From positions 62,001-126,000 of the forward strand of contig CAZCZL010000006.1 of the NCBI GenBank assembly GCA_964503315.1: DNA of 64,000 nt. The letters are read 5' to 3'. The notes below the pieces were generated by a model, which had not been told where the DNA came from, did no database searches, and saw only the letters and a list, made by a program, of their open reading frames with translations. The first letter of the stretch is position 1. Every line of letters starts with the position of its first letter. This DNA is from FEB-12 sp964503315. Lineage in GTDB: Bacteria > Zixibacteria > MSB-5A5 > GN15 > FEB-12. The position numbers and the translations under genes are program-made. Below are positions 8,961 to 17,443 of the stretch, piece after piece.

Positions 8961-9401
8961 TTACGCACCAGTACTTCCGACTGCCTCGTCATGCTTTTTC
9001 ATATCCTGGTACTCTGAGCCGCCTTCCCCCTGATATTTGGACGGACATTTTACCAGCATCTGTTCAGCCACGAAGACGCCTTCGGTTTGTTTTCCTTTCA
9101 ACACGACAGAGGTAGCCTGTTCGAAGTTGCCCGGTACCACGCCGTAGTAATAGACCGGCATTCGTTCCGCGGCCAGGGTATCCTTAGCCTCAGCATCATA
9201 GACCGCGAATTCGAGGCGGTTCTGGCCGGTGTTGTAGTTTACTTTCGCGAAGTCGATCTTTCCCATCACCTGGACAGTGCGGGTGCTATGCGCCGCTTCA
9301 GTGAGCGGCACATACTGGATCGTAGTCTTCAGGAAGGCCGACGCACCCCAGGCGAGAAACACTATTATGATCACAGCGCCGATTATGTACTTCGCCTTCA
9401 T
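8961..9401 (-). CDS. ccmE: Haem chaperone CcmE, cysteine (CxxxY) type
   Basis: A 146-residue protein with one N-terminal transmembrane anchor (residues 4-24) and an OB-fold periplasmic domain. E. coli CcmE binds haem covalently through His in HxxxY. Here the equivalent motif is C119-P-S-K-Y123, the cysteine-type CcmE known from Desulfovibrio and some archaea. The ATG overlaps the ccmD stop (ATGA), so translation is coupled. The tail after the motif is short, Gly/Ser/Asp-rich, as in other CcmE. Confidence 0.92.
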   Translation of the reverse strand: MKAKYIIGAVIIIVFLAWGASAFLKTTIQYVPLTEAAHSTRTVQVMGKIDFAKVNYNTGQNRLEFAVYDAEAKDTLAAERMPVYYYGVVPGNFEQATSVVLKGKQTEGVFVAEQMLVKCPSKYQGEGGSEYQDMKKHDEAVGSTGA

Positions 9402-9511
9402 CGCTTATTCTCCTCAAGTTTCTTAACCTTCTTATCAAGTCGGAAGATGAACACAAACAGTCCCACCCAAACCGCTAGAGTCACTCCCAGAGCCACATAG
9501 TTGCCATCCAT
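9398..9511 (-). CDS. ccmD: CcmD-family membrane mini-protein (37 aa)
   Basis: Found by translating the gap between ccmC and ccmE. The 37-codon frame starts at ATG 9511, three bases after the ccmC stop, and ends in TGA overlapping the ccmE start by 4 nt. It has a short N-terminus, one hydrophobic helix ('YVALGVTLAVWVGLFVFIF'), then a charged cytoplasmic tail (RLDKKVKKLEENKR). This is the exact architecture of CcmD, which helps release holo-CcmE from CcmABC. Size, topology and position between ccmC and ccmE support the call. Confidence 0.88.
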   Translation of the reverse strand: MDGNYVALGVTLAVWVGLFVFIFRLDKKVKKLEENKR

Positions 9512-9514
9512 TCG

Positions 9515-10168
9515 TTAGTCCCTTTCCTGGTGTGCGCGGGCCAAACGTTGTACGCGATTGGCTAGCCCGAGCATCCAGATAAACAGCATAGTAAAGAGAG
9601 CGAGCGCCGAAAAAAAGATGGTTCGGACAACCGGCCCCATAGTGAACTTCATATTTTCATCGACCACTGAGTCCGCCGGATGAAGCGATGGCGTAACTCG
9701 CGGAACGACAAAGATCAAGAACGGTACGGTGACAAAGGCGAAAATCGCGTAGACCGCGGCCAGGCTGGCTCGCTTCTCCTCTACCTCGACCGCGCCCCGG
9801 AGCGCAAAGTAGGCTCCGTAGATCAGCAGCAAGATGAAAATAGATGTTTCGCGCGGATCCCAATTCCAGAAGGATCCCCAGGTTACCTTTGCGAAGATCG
9901 AACCGGAGAGCGTAGCCAGAATGCAGAAAACGAGCCCGAGGGCCGCTGCGGCGGAGGCTTTGTCATCATCGACAATGTTCTTCGAACGCAGGTATTTTAT
10001 CGAATAGACCATAGCAACGGCGAAGGCGATAACGCAGATCCATGCCTGGGGGATATGGTAATAGAAGATACGGCTTGATTCGCCGATTATCTGCTGGGGC
10101 GCTGGCGTGACGAAACTAGCGACGATCATCACTGACATCCCTAAAAATAGCAACCATTTCCACCACAT
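9515..10168 (-). CDS. ccmC: Haem exporter/handling protein CcmC
   Basis: A 217-residue protein with six transmembrane helices and the WWD motif 'WGSFWNWDPRETS' between helices. Conserved His lie in 'RIFYYHIPQAW' and after 'RVTPSLHPAD'. CcmC presents haem to CcmE. The frame is open upstream to 10345 but those residues are not CcmC-like; ATG 10168 has an AAGGAG about 11 nt upstream. It heads the ccmCDEF run. ccmA, ccmB, ccmG and ccmH are not adjacent in this window. Confidence 0.93.
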   Translation of the reverse strand: MWWKWLLFLGMSVMIVASFVTPAPQQIIGESSRIFYYHIPQAWICVIAFAVAMVYSIKYLRSKNIVDDDKASAAAALGLVFCILATLSGSIFAKVTWGSFWNWDPRETSIFILLLIYGAYFALRGAVEVEEKRASLAAVYAIFAFVTVPFLIFVVPRVTPSLHPADSVVDENMKFTMGPVVRTIFFSALALFTMLFIWMLGLANRVQRLARAHQERD

Positions 10169-10743
10169 CTTTGCGCAGTCTCCTTGCCTTATACGCTGAG
10201 GCTCGGCGTTAAAATAGACTCGAATCGCCAAAATGCAACAAAATTCGTTAACTTTGGGCTTTTTTTCACAAAGCACCCTCCACGAGACTTTACACAACAA
10301 CCAAGAAGCAAAGATGTTCCATTTACGTATGTGGCTGCGTATCAATCACTTTTCGCACTTTTTCCATTGTTACCCGCAGGGCCCCGAGAGAGTCGCCATG
10401 CATATACTGGTGGGTAGAATATAGTCATTTTCAAGCCTACGCAGCCCAGTGAATCCCTGCCTTGCGGTTCTTTGGCATAACAAAGGTTTAGGGGTCTAAA
10501 TAGCCAGTATTTGGCGGTTGAGGAATGAAGATTTTTCTCGTACGTGTTGGCGGACATGGGCCTTTGTGTTCTCTTGTGCTCTGAAATATACCGCAATGAT
10601 GAAATTCGCGTTCGCGCCAGATGGAGTTTTTATGTTGCCTCGATAATTTGGGACTTCTAACATGGCCTTTATTGCCCGATATATAAAGTTAGAGAACACC
10701 GCGGATACCAGCGGCTTGTTGGTACCGTTTGCTAACGGAGGTC
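10169..10743. other. Gene-poor 575-bp intergenic region
   Basis: No gene I can support. Two minus-strand frames (84 and 67 codons, ending at 10342 and 10496) lack ribosome binding sites, overlap each other in different frames and have no family resemblance. Base composition is more AT-rich than the surroundings. The region must hold the ccmC promoter and the plus-strand promoter for the gene at 10748. The GGAGG of that gene is at 10737-10741. Confidence 0.4.
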
Positions 10744-10747
10744 ATGA

Positions 10748-11344
10748 GTGACCCAAGCACGAGACAAAAACTTGATCGTAGTACTGACGGCGATCACATC
10801 GGTGATAGTGGTCCTCATCGGGATGCTGATCTGGGCGCCGCCATTGGTGGCCGAGGAGGCAGCGCCACAAGGAACGTCGCAGAGTGGATCAATGATCGAC
10901 GTTCAATTTGAGGCGATGCTGGGACGGTGGATCGGAGATATCACAGTACTCGGACGATTGATGAGCTGCGTTATCGATATGAGCATGGATCTGAATGGCC
11001 AGTGGCTCAAGATGGAGATGATCGGATACAGCGATTCTACCAAAAGTGAGATAGTCTACCATGCTCATGTCTATGTGCGGCCAGGTTCCGAATCTGGTGA
11101 ATATCGAGCCTATCTGGTAGATAACGCGGGGAGTGGACAGGTCGGCATCGCCACAGTTAAGAATGGCGTCTGGAACTGGGTGTGGGAATGGGATGACGGT
11201 ACGCGCGAGACCGGCACAATGGTGACGTCGTTGCCGAATCGATTGACCTACGAGTCGCGCATCAACGACAAACTGGGAAATCCGCTGCCAGCGATCGAGT
11301 TTGATCTCAGCAAAGTGCTCGACAGAGAGCGTGTAGACAGATAG
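10748..11344 (+). CDS. Membrane-anchored or exported protein, DUF1579-like
   Basis: A 198-residue protein starting at GTG 10748, with GGAGG six bases upstream; an ATG at 10744 is in another, short frame. Residues 8-33 form a signal or anchor helix. The rest looks like an all-beta, lipocalin-like domain: 'FEAMLGRWIGDITVLG' followed by strands with W/Y/E alternation and '...WNWVWEWDDGTRETGTMVTSLPNRLTYESRI'. This resembles DUF1579-type proteins of unknown function. A strong hairpin follows the stop. Family call tentative. Confidence 0.6.
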   Translation: MTQARDKNLIVVLTAITSVIVVLIGMLIWAPPLVAEEAAPQGTSQSGSMIDVQFEAMLGRWIGDITVLGRLMSCVIDMSMDLNGQWLKMEMIGYSDSTKSEIVYHAHVYVRPGSESGEYRAYLVDNAGSGQVGIATVKNGVWNWVWEWDDGTRETGTMVTSLPNRLTYESRINDKLGNPLPAIEFDLSKVLDRERVDR

Positions 11345-11370
11345 TTCTATTCACAATTCAGAGAGTTCGG

Positions 11371-11408
11371 ATGGCCGGTGAGAAGTTGACTTACTTCTCG
11401 CCGGCCAT
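11371..11408 (+). terminator. Strong hairpin after the DUF1579-like gene
   Basis: A 16-bp stem (11371-11386 with 11393-11408, one G-U pair) and 6-nt loop, 26 bp after the stop codon. It is followed by TATGTTTG, a poor U-tract, so it may be a terminator or a 3'-end stabiliser. Confidence 0.55.
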
Positions 11409-11519
11409 TATGTTTGCCGGACGGGCTGGTGAACTGGGTGTTCCCCTTCATCCCCGACAGGCGGGGCTTTATCCGCAACACAGGGTTCGGCCAAGCGCTC
11501 GCACAAGTTGGAGCTGACT

Positions 11520-12734
11520 ATGTCTACTATTTCTCGTATCGGAGTTATTACCAGTGGTGGAGATTGCGGTGGGCTGAACGCGGTGGTCAAAGGGGCCGCC
11601 CAAATGGCCAGCCGTAAAGGGGTCAGCGCGGTAGCTATCCCGAATGGTTATGCCGGGCTGTACAATCTGATCAATATGGAATCGTTGGTTGAACTGACGC
11701 CCTCGCGGCTCGATTCTTTCTCGATCAGTCTCGCCGGCTCTGAGGCAGGACACTCGCGCGTCAAAATCGGCAAGATCAAAGACCCGCAGAAGTGGGATCG
11801 CATCAAGGCCGGATTGGCGAAATTCAATATCGGCGGGTTGGTGATATCGGGCGGCGATGATACTGGTTCCGTCGTTTTGGATCTGCATCATCAGGGGATC
11901 CCGGTAGTGCATGCGCCAAAGACGATGGATCTCGACCTGGTCCCCTATTCAGTCGGCGGCGATTCGACCATCAACCGTATCGCGGAGTTCATTCGTGACC
12001 TCAAGACGACTGGTCGTTCACACAATCGGATCATGATCATCGAAGTGTTTGGACGCTACGCTGGACACACGGCGTTTCGCGGAGGGATCGCCGGCGAGGC
12101 CGACGCAATTCTCATCCCTGAGATACCGGTGGATTTTGAAGAGCTGTATCGTCACTGCAAAAAGGTCTACACCAAGCGAATAATCGAATCAGACATCAAG
12201 GCCGGTACTTACATGATCGTGGTGGCCGAAGGATTGAAAGATGCTTCGGGACGCGAGATGTACGATGACTCAGCCGGAGTTGATTCGTTCGGGCACAAGA
12301 AGCTCGCCGGGGCAGGCAAGTTCGTGTCGCAGGAGATAACGAAACGTCTTACCGCCGACCCTGAGATCAAGCAGTTCATGGAAAGTCAGGGGATGTTCGT
12401 TGAGGAGATGAACGCCATTCCCGAGGTTCGCGTGATCACGCCGAGCCATTTGGTGCGATCGGGCATTTCGACCGCGTACGACGCCAATTTTGGAATGGAA
12501 GCGGGGGCGTGCGCGGTGATGCTGTTGCTGTCAGGACAGGGCGGCGTAACAGTGTCGGGGTATTTCAATGGTACAATTCATTACATGCAAATAAAGGATG
12601 CGATCAAGCAACGGCATGTTGATCTCGAACAGGTCAATCTGTACGAGCAGCTTGGTTTTACATTTGGCAGAGTCCGTCATGAATTCCATCCATCGACCAT
12701 GCAGGTCGAGGGAAAGATCGAACGGATATATTGA
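11520..12734 (+). CDS. pfp: 6-phosphofructokinase, PPi-dependent type
   Basis: A 404-residue group A/PfkA-superfamily enzyme phosphorylating fructose 6-phosphate. ATG 11520 is six bases after GGAG. Motifs: SGGDCGGLN (12-20) in the nucleotide/phosphoryl loop, GGDDT (111-115), APKTMDLDL (132-140) and 'MIIEVFGRYAGHTA'. D114 and K134 are the residues that in this family mark pyrophosphate rather than ATP as phosphoryl donor (ATP enzymes have Gly at both). The catalytic Asp D137 and D139 are kept, but the usual Asn between them (TxDND) is Leu138. The donor assignment follows the known rule and is not proven. Confidence 0.88.
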   Translation: MSTISRIGVITSGGDCGGLNAVVKGAAQMASRKGVSAVAIPNGYAGLYNLINMESLVELTPSRLDSFSISLAGSEAGHSRVKIGKIKDPQKWDRIKAGLAKFNIGGLVISGGDDTGSVVLDLHHQGIPVVHAPKTMDLDLVPYSVGGDSTINRIAEFIRDLKTTGRSHNRIMIIEVFGRYAGHTAFRGGIAGEADAILIPEIPVDFEELYRHCKKVYTKRIIESDIKAGTYMIVVAEGLKDASGREMYDDSAGVDSFGHKKLAGAGKFVSQEITKRLTADPEIKQFMESQGMFVEEMNAIPEVRVITPSHLVRSGISTAYDANFGMEAGACAVMLLLSGQGGVTVSGYFNGTIHYMQIKDAIKQRHVDLEQVNLYEQLGFTFGRVRHEFHPSTMQVEGKIERIY

Positions 12735-12754
12735 TCACAGAACCGGGAGCGACC

Positions 12755-13276
12755 ATGGATATACTTGAATACGCGATGAAGATGGAACTGGACGGGAAGG
12801 CCTTCTACGAGAAAAGCGCCGCCCAGACAGCGGTTCCGGAGCTGAAAAAGATATTGCTGCAATTGGCAGAGGAAGAATTGAAGCACTTTCAGTTCTTCAA
12901 GCGGATGAAAGAGGGGCACACGGCTGAAGCAAAAGCGCAGATGGATGCCATTACCTCTCCCCTGCTGAATACCAAGAATCTCTTTCAGCAGTTGGCCGAG
13001 CAAGGGAAACAGAACTCGTTTGGCGCTGAAGCGCGGGCGATCTGGACAGAGGCGCTCAAGATCGAGGAGCGGGCGGAAAAGGCGTATCGTGAGGAAGCGG
13101 CTCGTGAAGTAGACCCGACACGCAAACATCTGCTAACTCAGATAGCGGACGAGGAAAAAACGCACGTCTATCTGGTGGATAATATTCTGTCGTTTATGGC
13201 TGACCCGGGCGGATTTATGGATTCGGCGAATTACCGGAACTTTATGAGCTGGGAAGGCCGCGATCCGTCAATGTGA
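12755..13276 (+). CDS. Ferritin-like diiron protein (rubrerythrin family, no rubredoxin domain)
   Basis: A 173-residue four-helix protein beginning at ATG 12755, five bases after GGGAG; the frame overlaps the end of pfp upstream but the family starts here. Diiron ligand patterns appear twice: E11 plus EEELKH, and 'KIEERAEKAYRE' plus DEEKTH. No CxxC rubredoxin domain follows. Such proteins detoxify peroxide or store iron in anaerobes. A second homolog lies at 17444-17968. A strong terminator follows. Confidence 0.82.
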   Translation: MDILEYAMKMELDGKAFYEKSAAQTAVPELKKILLQLAEEELKHFQFFKRMKEGHTAEAKAQMDAITSPLLNTKNLFQQLAEQGKQNSFGAEARAIWTEALKIEERAEKAYREEAAREVDPTRKHLLTQIADEEKTHVYLVDNILSFMADPGGFMDSANYRNFMSWEGRDPSM

Positions 13277-13298
13277 GCTCATCAAGAGACAGAAAGAA

Positions 13299-13321
13299 GG
13301 CGGGCCCGGCCCGCCTTTTTT
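13299..13321 (+). terminator. Intrinsic terminator, probably bidirectional
   Basis: GGCGGGC (13299-13305), loop CCG, GCCCGCC (13309-13315), then a T-run from 13316. On the other strand the hairpin is followed by CTTTCTTTC, so it can also stop the convergent gene at 13338. Confidence 0.85.
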
Positions 13322-13337
13322 GTTTACCGAGCATTCC

Positions 13338-14183
13338 TTAGTCTTTCAGCATCCGCTTCTCAAATTCTCCCATCACCATCCCCCAGGCGCGGTCAAAATA
13401 TTGGTAAACCTGATCCCAGCCTTCCCCTGCCCCAAATCCGTATTCGGAAAGGCGAACACGAACTGAATCCGTCGTCACCTGATCAAATTGCACGACCACA
13501 AAGTGGTGCAAATCGCGCATGTCGCCGAGAGTAGGTGGAGCGTTCCATTCGAAGGAAAGCATTTCATTCGGCAGGAAGCTGAGGACGCGACATCCCTCCG
13601 AGCCACGATATCCCTCCGGCGCTTCCATAGAGAAGAGAATCTCGAATTTGCCGCCGACCTTGAGTTCAATGGTCGAATTGGGAGTGAACCAGGAGCGGAG
13701 GCCATCGGTGGTCGACCAGAGCTGCCAGGCATTTTCACGCGTCCCTTTGACGGTGATCTCTTTGCGCACCATGCGGTCGGTGATAGAATCGGCATAGCGA
13801 GCCGGGTCGATATTATGGGACATGAGAGAACGCACCATCGGGGCGACAGTGTAGGTATTGACTTTCTGGATTACCGAAGGATCCTGTTCGGCAATAGCGC
13901 GGGCCTCTTCCTCGCTGGCGGCCTTGACCACACAGAGTCCAAAGACCGGGTTGCCGAAAACGGGGCCAGCCATCAGGACAATCCCCTTTTGCGTCAGCTT
14001 CTTCAAGTAAACGAAATGTTCGCCCATGACCTTCTGCTCATGTTCGTTCATATCGTAGGGCATTTCGGCGCGTACCGGGTGGAGTTGGATTAAGAAGTGC
14101 GAGAACTGCATGGCCGGTTTATCCTCTGCTAATGCGATTGTTCCGATACCGAGAATGGCGAATAAGATGAGTCGAAAGATCAT
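13338..14183 (-). CDS. Exported YCII-domain + SRPBCC (AHSA1-like) fusion
   Basis: A 281-residue protein. Residues 1-19 are a signal peptide (ends AxA-like at 'GTIALAE'). Residues about 25-118 match the YCII fold ('FLIQLHPVRAEMP', 'HFVYLKKLTQKGIVLMAGPV', 'ASEEEARAIAEQDP'), including the conserved His and the 'DP' pair. Residues about 135-280 are an SRPBCC/START-like AHSA1 domain ('RENAWQLWSTTDGLRSWFTP', 'SMEAPEGYRG', 'GWDQVYQYFDRAWG'). Both halves usually occur as separate cytoplasmic proteins. A role in binding a small hydrophobic molecule is inference. It is convergent with the ferritin-like gene and upstream-adjacent to a DMT exporter. Confidence 0.8.
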   Translation of the reverse strand: MIFRLILFAILGIGTIALAEDKPAMQFSHFLIQLHPVRAEMPYDMNEHEQKVMGEHFVYLKKLTQKGIVLMAGPVFGNPVFGLCVVKAASEEEARAIAEQDPSVIQKVNTYTVAPMVRSLMSHNIDPARYADSITDRMVRKEITVKGTRENAWQLWSTTDGLRSWFTPNSTIELKVGGKFEILFSMEAPEGYRGSEGCRVLSFLPNEMLSFEWNAPPTLGDMRDLHHFVVVQFDQVTTDSVRVRLSEYGFGAGEGWDQVYQYFDRAWGMVMGEFEKRMLKD

Positions 14184-14219
14184 GCTTGTCTCCCTCGTTT
14201 TGTCGAAGAATGAAATTGT

Positions 14220-15140
14220 CTACAGTTCGGTTATCAACACGCCAGTAAGAACAACGGCCGCTCCGACAAAAAACGAGAGGCCGAGTTGCTCGCCAAGCGT
14301 GAAATACGCGACGGTGGTCGCGATAACCGGCTGGATATTGGAAAAGACCGCCATCCGGGAAGCCGGCATGTGCTTCAGTACATAATACCAAATGACGTAG
14401 GCAATAACGGACGTGCCCATGGCAAAATAAACCACACTCATCCATGCCCCGAAAGTCGACTGGCTGTAATCATACTGGATGGCGCGGAACAGGCCAAAGG
14501 GAAAGTAAACCGCCGTGCCACTGGCGAGGGCGTAGGCGGTCATGCGCAATGCGCCGTATTTTTCGGCCAACGGTTTACCAAGAATCGTGTAAAGTGCCCA
14601 GGCCAAAACTGAGAAGAAGATAATCATATCGCCGGCCAGGTACTCCCTGCCGACCTGAATCGCTCCGGAGGTGATGATCGTGGCCACCCCGGTCAGGGCG
14701 ACCGCGATGCCGAGCACACGACGCCAAACGAGTTTTTCCTTCAGAATGAAGAGCGCAAACACGAAGACCCAAATCGGGGTTGTGGCGAAGAGTACTGAGC
14801 CATGGCCTGCGGCAGTCAGTGATTGTCCCCAGAGATAAAGTGTCTGATTCAGTGGAATGATAAGAATCCCCAGCCAGAAGATACGGATATAGTCTTTGCG
14901 TTCAACTGGGATAGCATGGTTGGTGAAACGAACCAGGAGTAAGAGGACGACCGACGACAGGATAAATCGATAAAATGCGAAGGTGAACGGTTCGATGATC
15001 TTCAGGCTGTAGACGCCGATCGGAAAACAAAGCGCTCCGAGAGTTTGTTGGGTCAGGATGAGTGGTAACAGCGCAAGCAGGCCCAGCTTTACTGGCTCTC
15101 CCCTATCCACATGGGCGGCTGTAGCGACCTTCTCTTCCAT
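14220..15140 (-). CDS. EamA/DMT-superfamily permease
   Basis: A 306-residue inner-membrane protein with about ten transmembrane helices in two EamA repeats (residues about 20-150 and 165-300). The typical repeat ends are 'FATTPIWVFVFALFILKEKLVWRRVLGIAVALTGV' and 'FSNIQPVIATTVAYFTLGEQLGLSFFVGAAVVLTGVLI'. Members export amino acids, nucleobases or other metabolites; the substrate cannot be told from sequence. Confidence 0.9.
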   Translation of the reverse strand: MEEKVATAAHVDRGEPVKLGLLALLPLILTQQTLGALCFPIGVYSLKIIEPFTFAFYRFILSSVVLLLLVRFTNHAIPVERKDYIRIFWLGILIIPLNQTLYLWGQSLTAAGHGSVLFATTPIWVFVFALFILKEKLVWRRVLGIAVALTGVATIITSGAIQVGREYLAGDMIIFFSVLAWALYTILGKPLAEKYGALRMTAYALASGTAVYFPFGLFRAIQYDYSQSTFGAWMSVVYFAMGTSVIAYVIWYYVLKHMPASRMAVFSNIQPVIATTVAYFTLGEQLGLSFFVGAAVVLTGVLITEL

Positions 15141-15196
15141 GCAGACATCAAACGGGTGGAAAGAAACAATGTTCCGTCATAGTGACAATAATGGTA

Positions 15197-15991
15197 TCAG
15201 ATGAGCGAACGGTGCGAGCCGCCATCGACCGGGAGATTGACGCCATTAATATAGGCCGCGTGGATGCTGGCCAGGAAGGCAATGGCCGCGGCCAGTTCCT
15301 CCGGTTTACCGATACGTCCAGCGGGACAAGAAGCGGCGAAATCATGTATGACATCATCGATGGTCTGACCACTAGCCTCAGAGCGTTTCTTGGCGAGGTC
15401 GTTCAGACGTTCAGTGCCGGTATAGCCGGGACAGACAGTATTGGCGGTGATGGCGTACTTGCCGTACGTATTCGCAATTGTTTTGCAGAATCCGGTAATT
15501 GCCGCACGGTAAGTGTTCGAAAGCAGCAGGTCATCGGTTGGTTGAATCGCCGCGATAGACGTGATGTAGATAAGTCTCCCCCATCCGCGCTCCACCATGC
15601 CGGGGAGAACCGCCCGAGTCAGGTTGACCGCAGAGTGCAAAAGCAGATCGCTGGTTTGCTGAAAACGATCCTTAGGATGGTCAAGAAAGAGTCCAGGTGG
15701 CGGTCCGCCGGTGTTGGAGACAAGAATATCTATACCGTTCGGCAGTTGGTCCGCGGCACGTTTGGCGACCAATTCAGCGTTGCCATCGGGAGTAAGATCA
15801 AGCGCGACGCGGCGCACCTTGGCGCCTGTCGCATTCTCTATCTTGTGAGCCGCTTGCTTGAGGCGGTCTTCACTTCGCGAATTGATGACGAGTTCGCATC
15901 CCTCCATGGCGAGACGCATCGCGGCGGCAAGGCCTAAACCGGAAGAGGCGCCGGTAACCAGCGCCCCTTTTCCTGTAATGCCGAGATCCAT
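15197..15991 (-). CDS. SDR-family oxidoreductase with variant active site
   Basis: A 264-residue Rossmann protein. The nucleotide loop TGASSGLG is at residues 13-20, 'NTGGPPPG' at 93-100 replaces the usual NNAG, and Ser145 is the catalytic Ser. The YxxxK position reads S158-N-T-Y-R162: Lys is Arg and the catalytic Tyr is not at its place (a Tyr is at 161). This matches the FabG-like subgroup with imperfect catalytic tetrads. The C-terminal 'YINGVNLPVDGG' is normal. It ends the M20 peptidase operon (3-base gap). Substrate unknown. Confidence 0.88.
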   Translation of the reverse strand: MDLGITGKGALVTGASSGLGLAAAMRLAMEGCELVINSRSEDRLKQAAHKIENATGAKVRRVALDLTPDGNAELVAKRAADQLPNGIDILVSNTGGPPPGLFLDHPKDRFQQTSDLLLHSAVNLTRAVLPGMVERGWGRLIYITSIAAIQPTDDLLLSNTYRAAITGFCKTIANTYGKYAITANTVCPGYTGTERLNDLAKKRSEASGQTIDDVIHDFAASCPAGRIGKPEELAAAIAFLASIHAAYINGVNLPVDGGSHRSLI

Positions 15992-15994
15992 CGC

Positions 15995-17365
15995 TCAGGC
16001 TTTCACTTTGGCGAGTTCGACCGGGATCGCGACAGCGGTCTTGCAGCCACGCTCAAAGTCGACGACACGGAAGCGTTCGTTGGGCGAATGGATATTGTCA
16101 TCGTTCTGTCCGAATCCAACGAAGATGGTGTCGATGCCGAGCGATTTACTAAAATCGCCGGCCACCGGAATAGAGCCACCCTCTTTCATGTAGACCGGAG
16201 TCTTGCCGAATCCAGCTTTGATGGCGCGGCCAGCGGCTTCGAGCCACGGGCCATCAGTCGGCACGACCACCGCTTCGGCGCCGCCATGCTTGACAACACT
16301 GATCTTGACCGATTTCGGCGCGATCTTCTTCACGTGCTTCTCGAACTTGTTCATGATATCCATTGGATTCATGGCGGGGACGAGACGCATCGTGATCTTG
16401 GCTGAAGCGAAAGACGGGATTATCGTCTTGCCGCCTTCGCCCTGATAACCAGAGGTCAGCCCGTTGATGTCGAGGGTGGGACGAACCCAGGTCCGCTCAT
16501 AGGTCGAGAAGCCCTTTTCACCCTGAAGTCCGGGCACGCCGATCGCCTGTTTGTATTTTGATTCGGAGTACGGAAGGCGCTTGAACTGCTGGCGCTCCCA
16601 TTTGGTTGGAGCTTTGCACTTGGCGTAGAAACCGGGAATGGTGACCTTGCCGTTCTTGTCGTGCAGGCTACCGATGATCTGCGCGAGAACATTGGCCGGA
16701 TTGGCGATCGCGCCGCCAAACGTACCGGAGTGAAGGTCGCGGTTCGGGCCATACACAAACAGCTCGAGCGACGCAATTCCGCGGAGACCGAAGGTCACGG
16801 CCGGGAGGTCTTTGTTGAATTGAGCGGTGTCAGAGACAACGACGATATCAGCCGCCAAAAGCTTCTTTCCTTCCTTTATGAAGGCGGAGAGATTGGCAGT
16901 AGTGCCGCTTTCTTCTTCACCCTCGATAAGGAATTTCACGTTGACCGGTAACGTGCCGGTCGCCTTAAGATGTGCTTCGATTCCCTTGATATGGCAGAAG
17001 GTCTGACCTTTGTCGTCACAAGAGCCACGGCCATAGATGTAACCATCGCGAATCTCCGGTTTGAATGGCGGGGATTTCCAAAGATTGAATGGTTCCGCCG
17101 GCTGAACATCGTAGTGACCATAGTAGAGAATGGTCGGAAGCTTGGGGTTGATGATCTTCTCGGCGTAAACGATCGGGTGGCCCTTGGTCGGATGCAGTGA
17201 GGCCGAGAGGCCGATGCCATTCAGATGATTGGTGAGCCATTCGGCGCACGCCAGAATGTCACCTTTGTGTTCTGATTTGGCTGAGACCGAAGGGAAACTT
17301 AGAAAAGTAAAGAGCTCATTGAGACGTTGTTGTTCTGTCTCTTTCAGGTAGTCAAACGGGGTCAT
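15995..17365 (-). CDS. M20-family metallopeptidase (dipeptidase type)
   Basis: A 456-residue zinc dipeptidase. Metal ligands are visible: H84 and D86 in 'YYGHYDVQPAEP', the Asp pair 117-118 in 'GSCDDKGQ', and the Glu pair in 'EGEEESGT' (151-152, the first being the general base). A dimerisation domain follows (about 190-340), then the C-terminal metal His in 'HSPNE'. It is related to carnosinase/succinyl-diaminopimelate desuccinylase-like enzymes, in the cytoplasmic dipeptidase group. Followed immediately by the SDR. Confidence 0.92.
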   Translation of the reverse strand: MTPFDYLKETEQQRLNELFTFLSFPSVSAKSEHKGDILACAEWLTNHLNGIGLSASLHPTKGHPIVYAEKIINPKLPTILYYGHYDVQPAEPFNLWKSPPFKPEIRDGYIYGRGSCDDKGQTFCHIKGIEAHLKATGTLPVNVKFLIEGEEESGTTANLSAFIKEGKKLLAADIVVVSDTAQFNKDLPAVTFGLRGIASLELFVYGPNRDLHSGTFGGAIANPANVLAQIIGSLHDKNGKVTIPGFYAKCKAPTKWERQQFKRLPYSESKYKQAIGVPGLQGEKGFSTYERTWVRPTLDINGLTSGYQGEGGKTIIPSFASAKITMRLVPAMNPMDIMNKFEKHVKKIAPKSVKISVVKHGGAEAVVVPTDGPWLEAAGRAIKAGFGKTPVYMKEGGSIPVAGDFSKSLGIDTIFVGFGQNDDNIHSPNERFRVVDFERGCKTAVAIPVELAKVKA

Positions 17366-17443
17366 GACCTGTATTCCTCCAACAGTTATGCTCGTCTGTT
17401 GGGGAAGAATATAGAGATACGGGAGAGCGCTGTAAAGTGCGGA

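Noticed and set aside
10342..10699. Two minus-strand frames (84 and 67 codons) in the gene-poor region
   Set aside because: They overlap each other in different frames and lack binding sites and recognisable features; reported only as a non-coding region.
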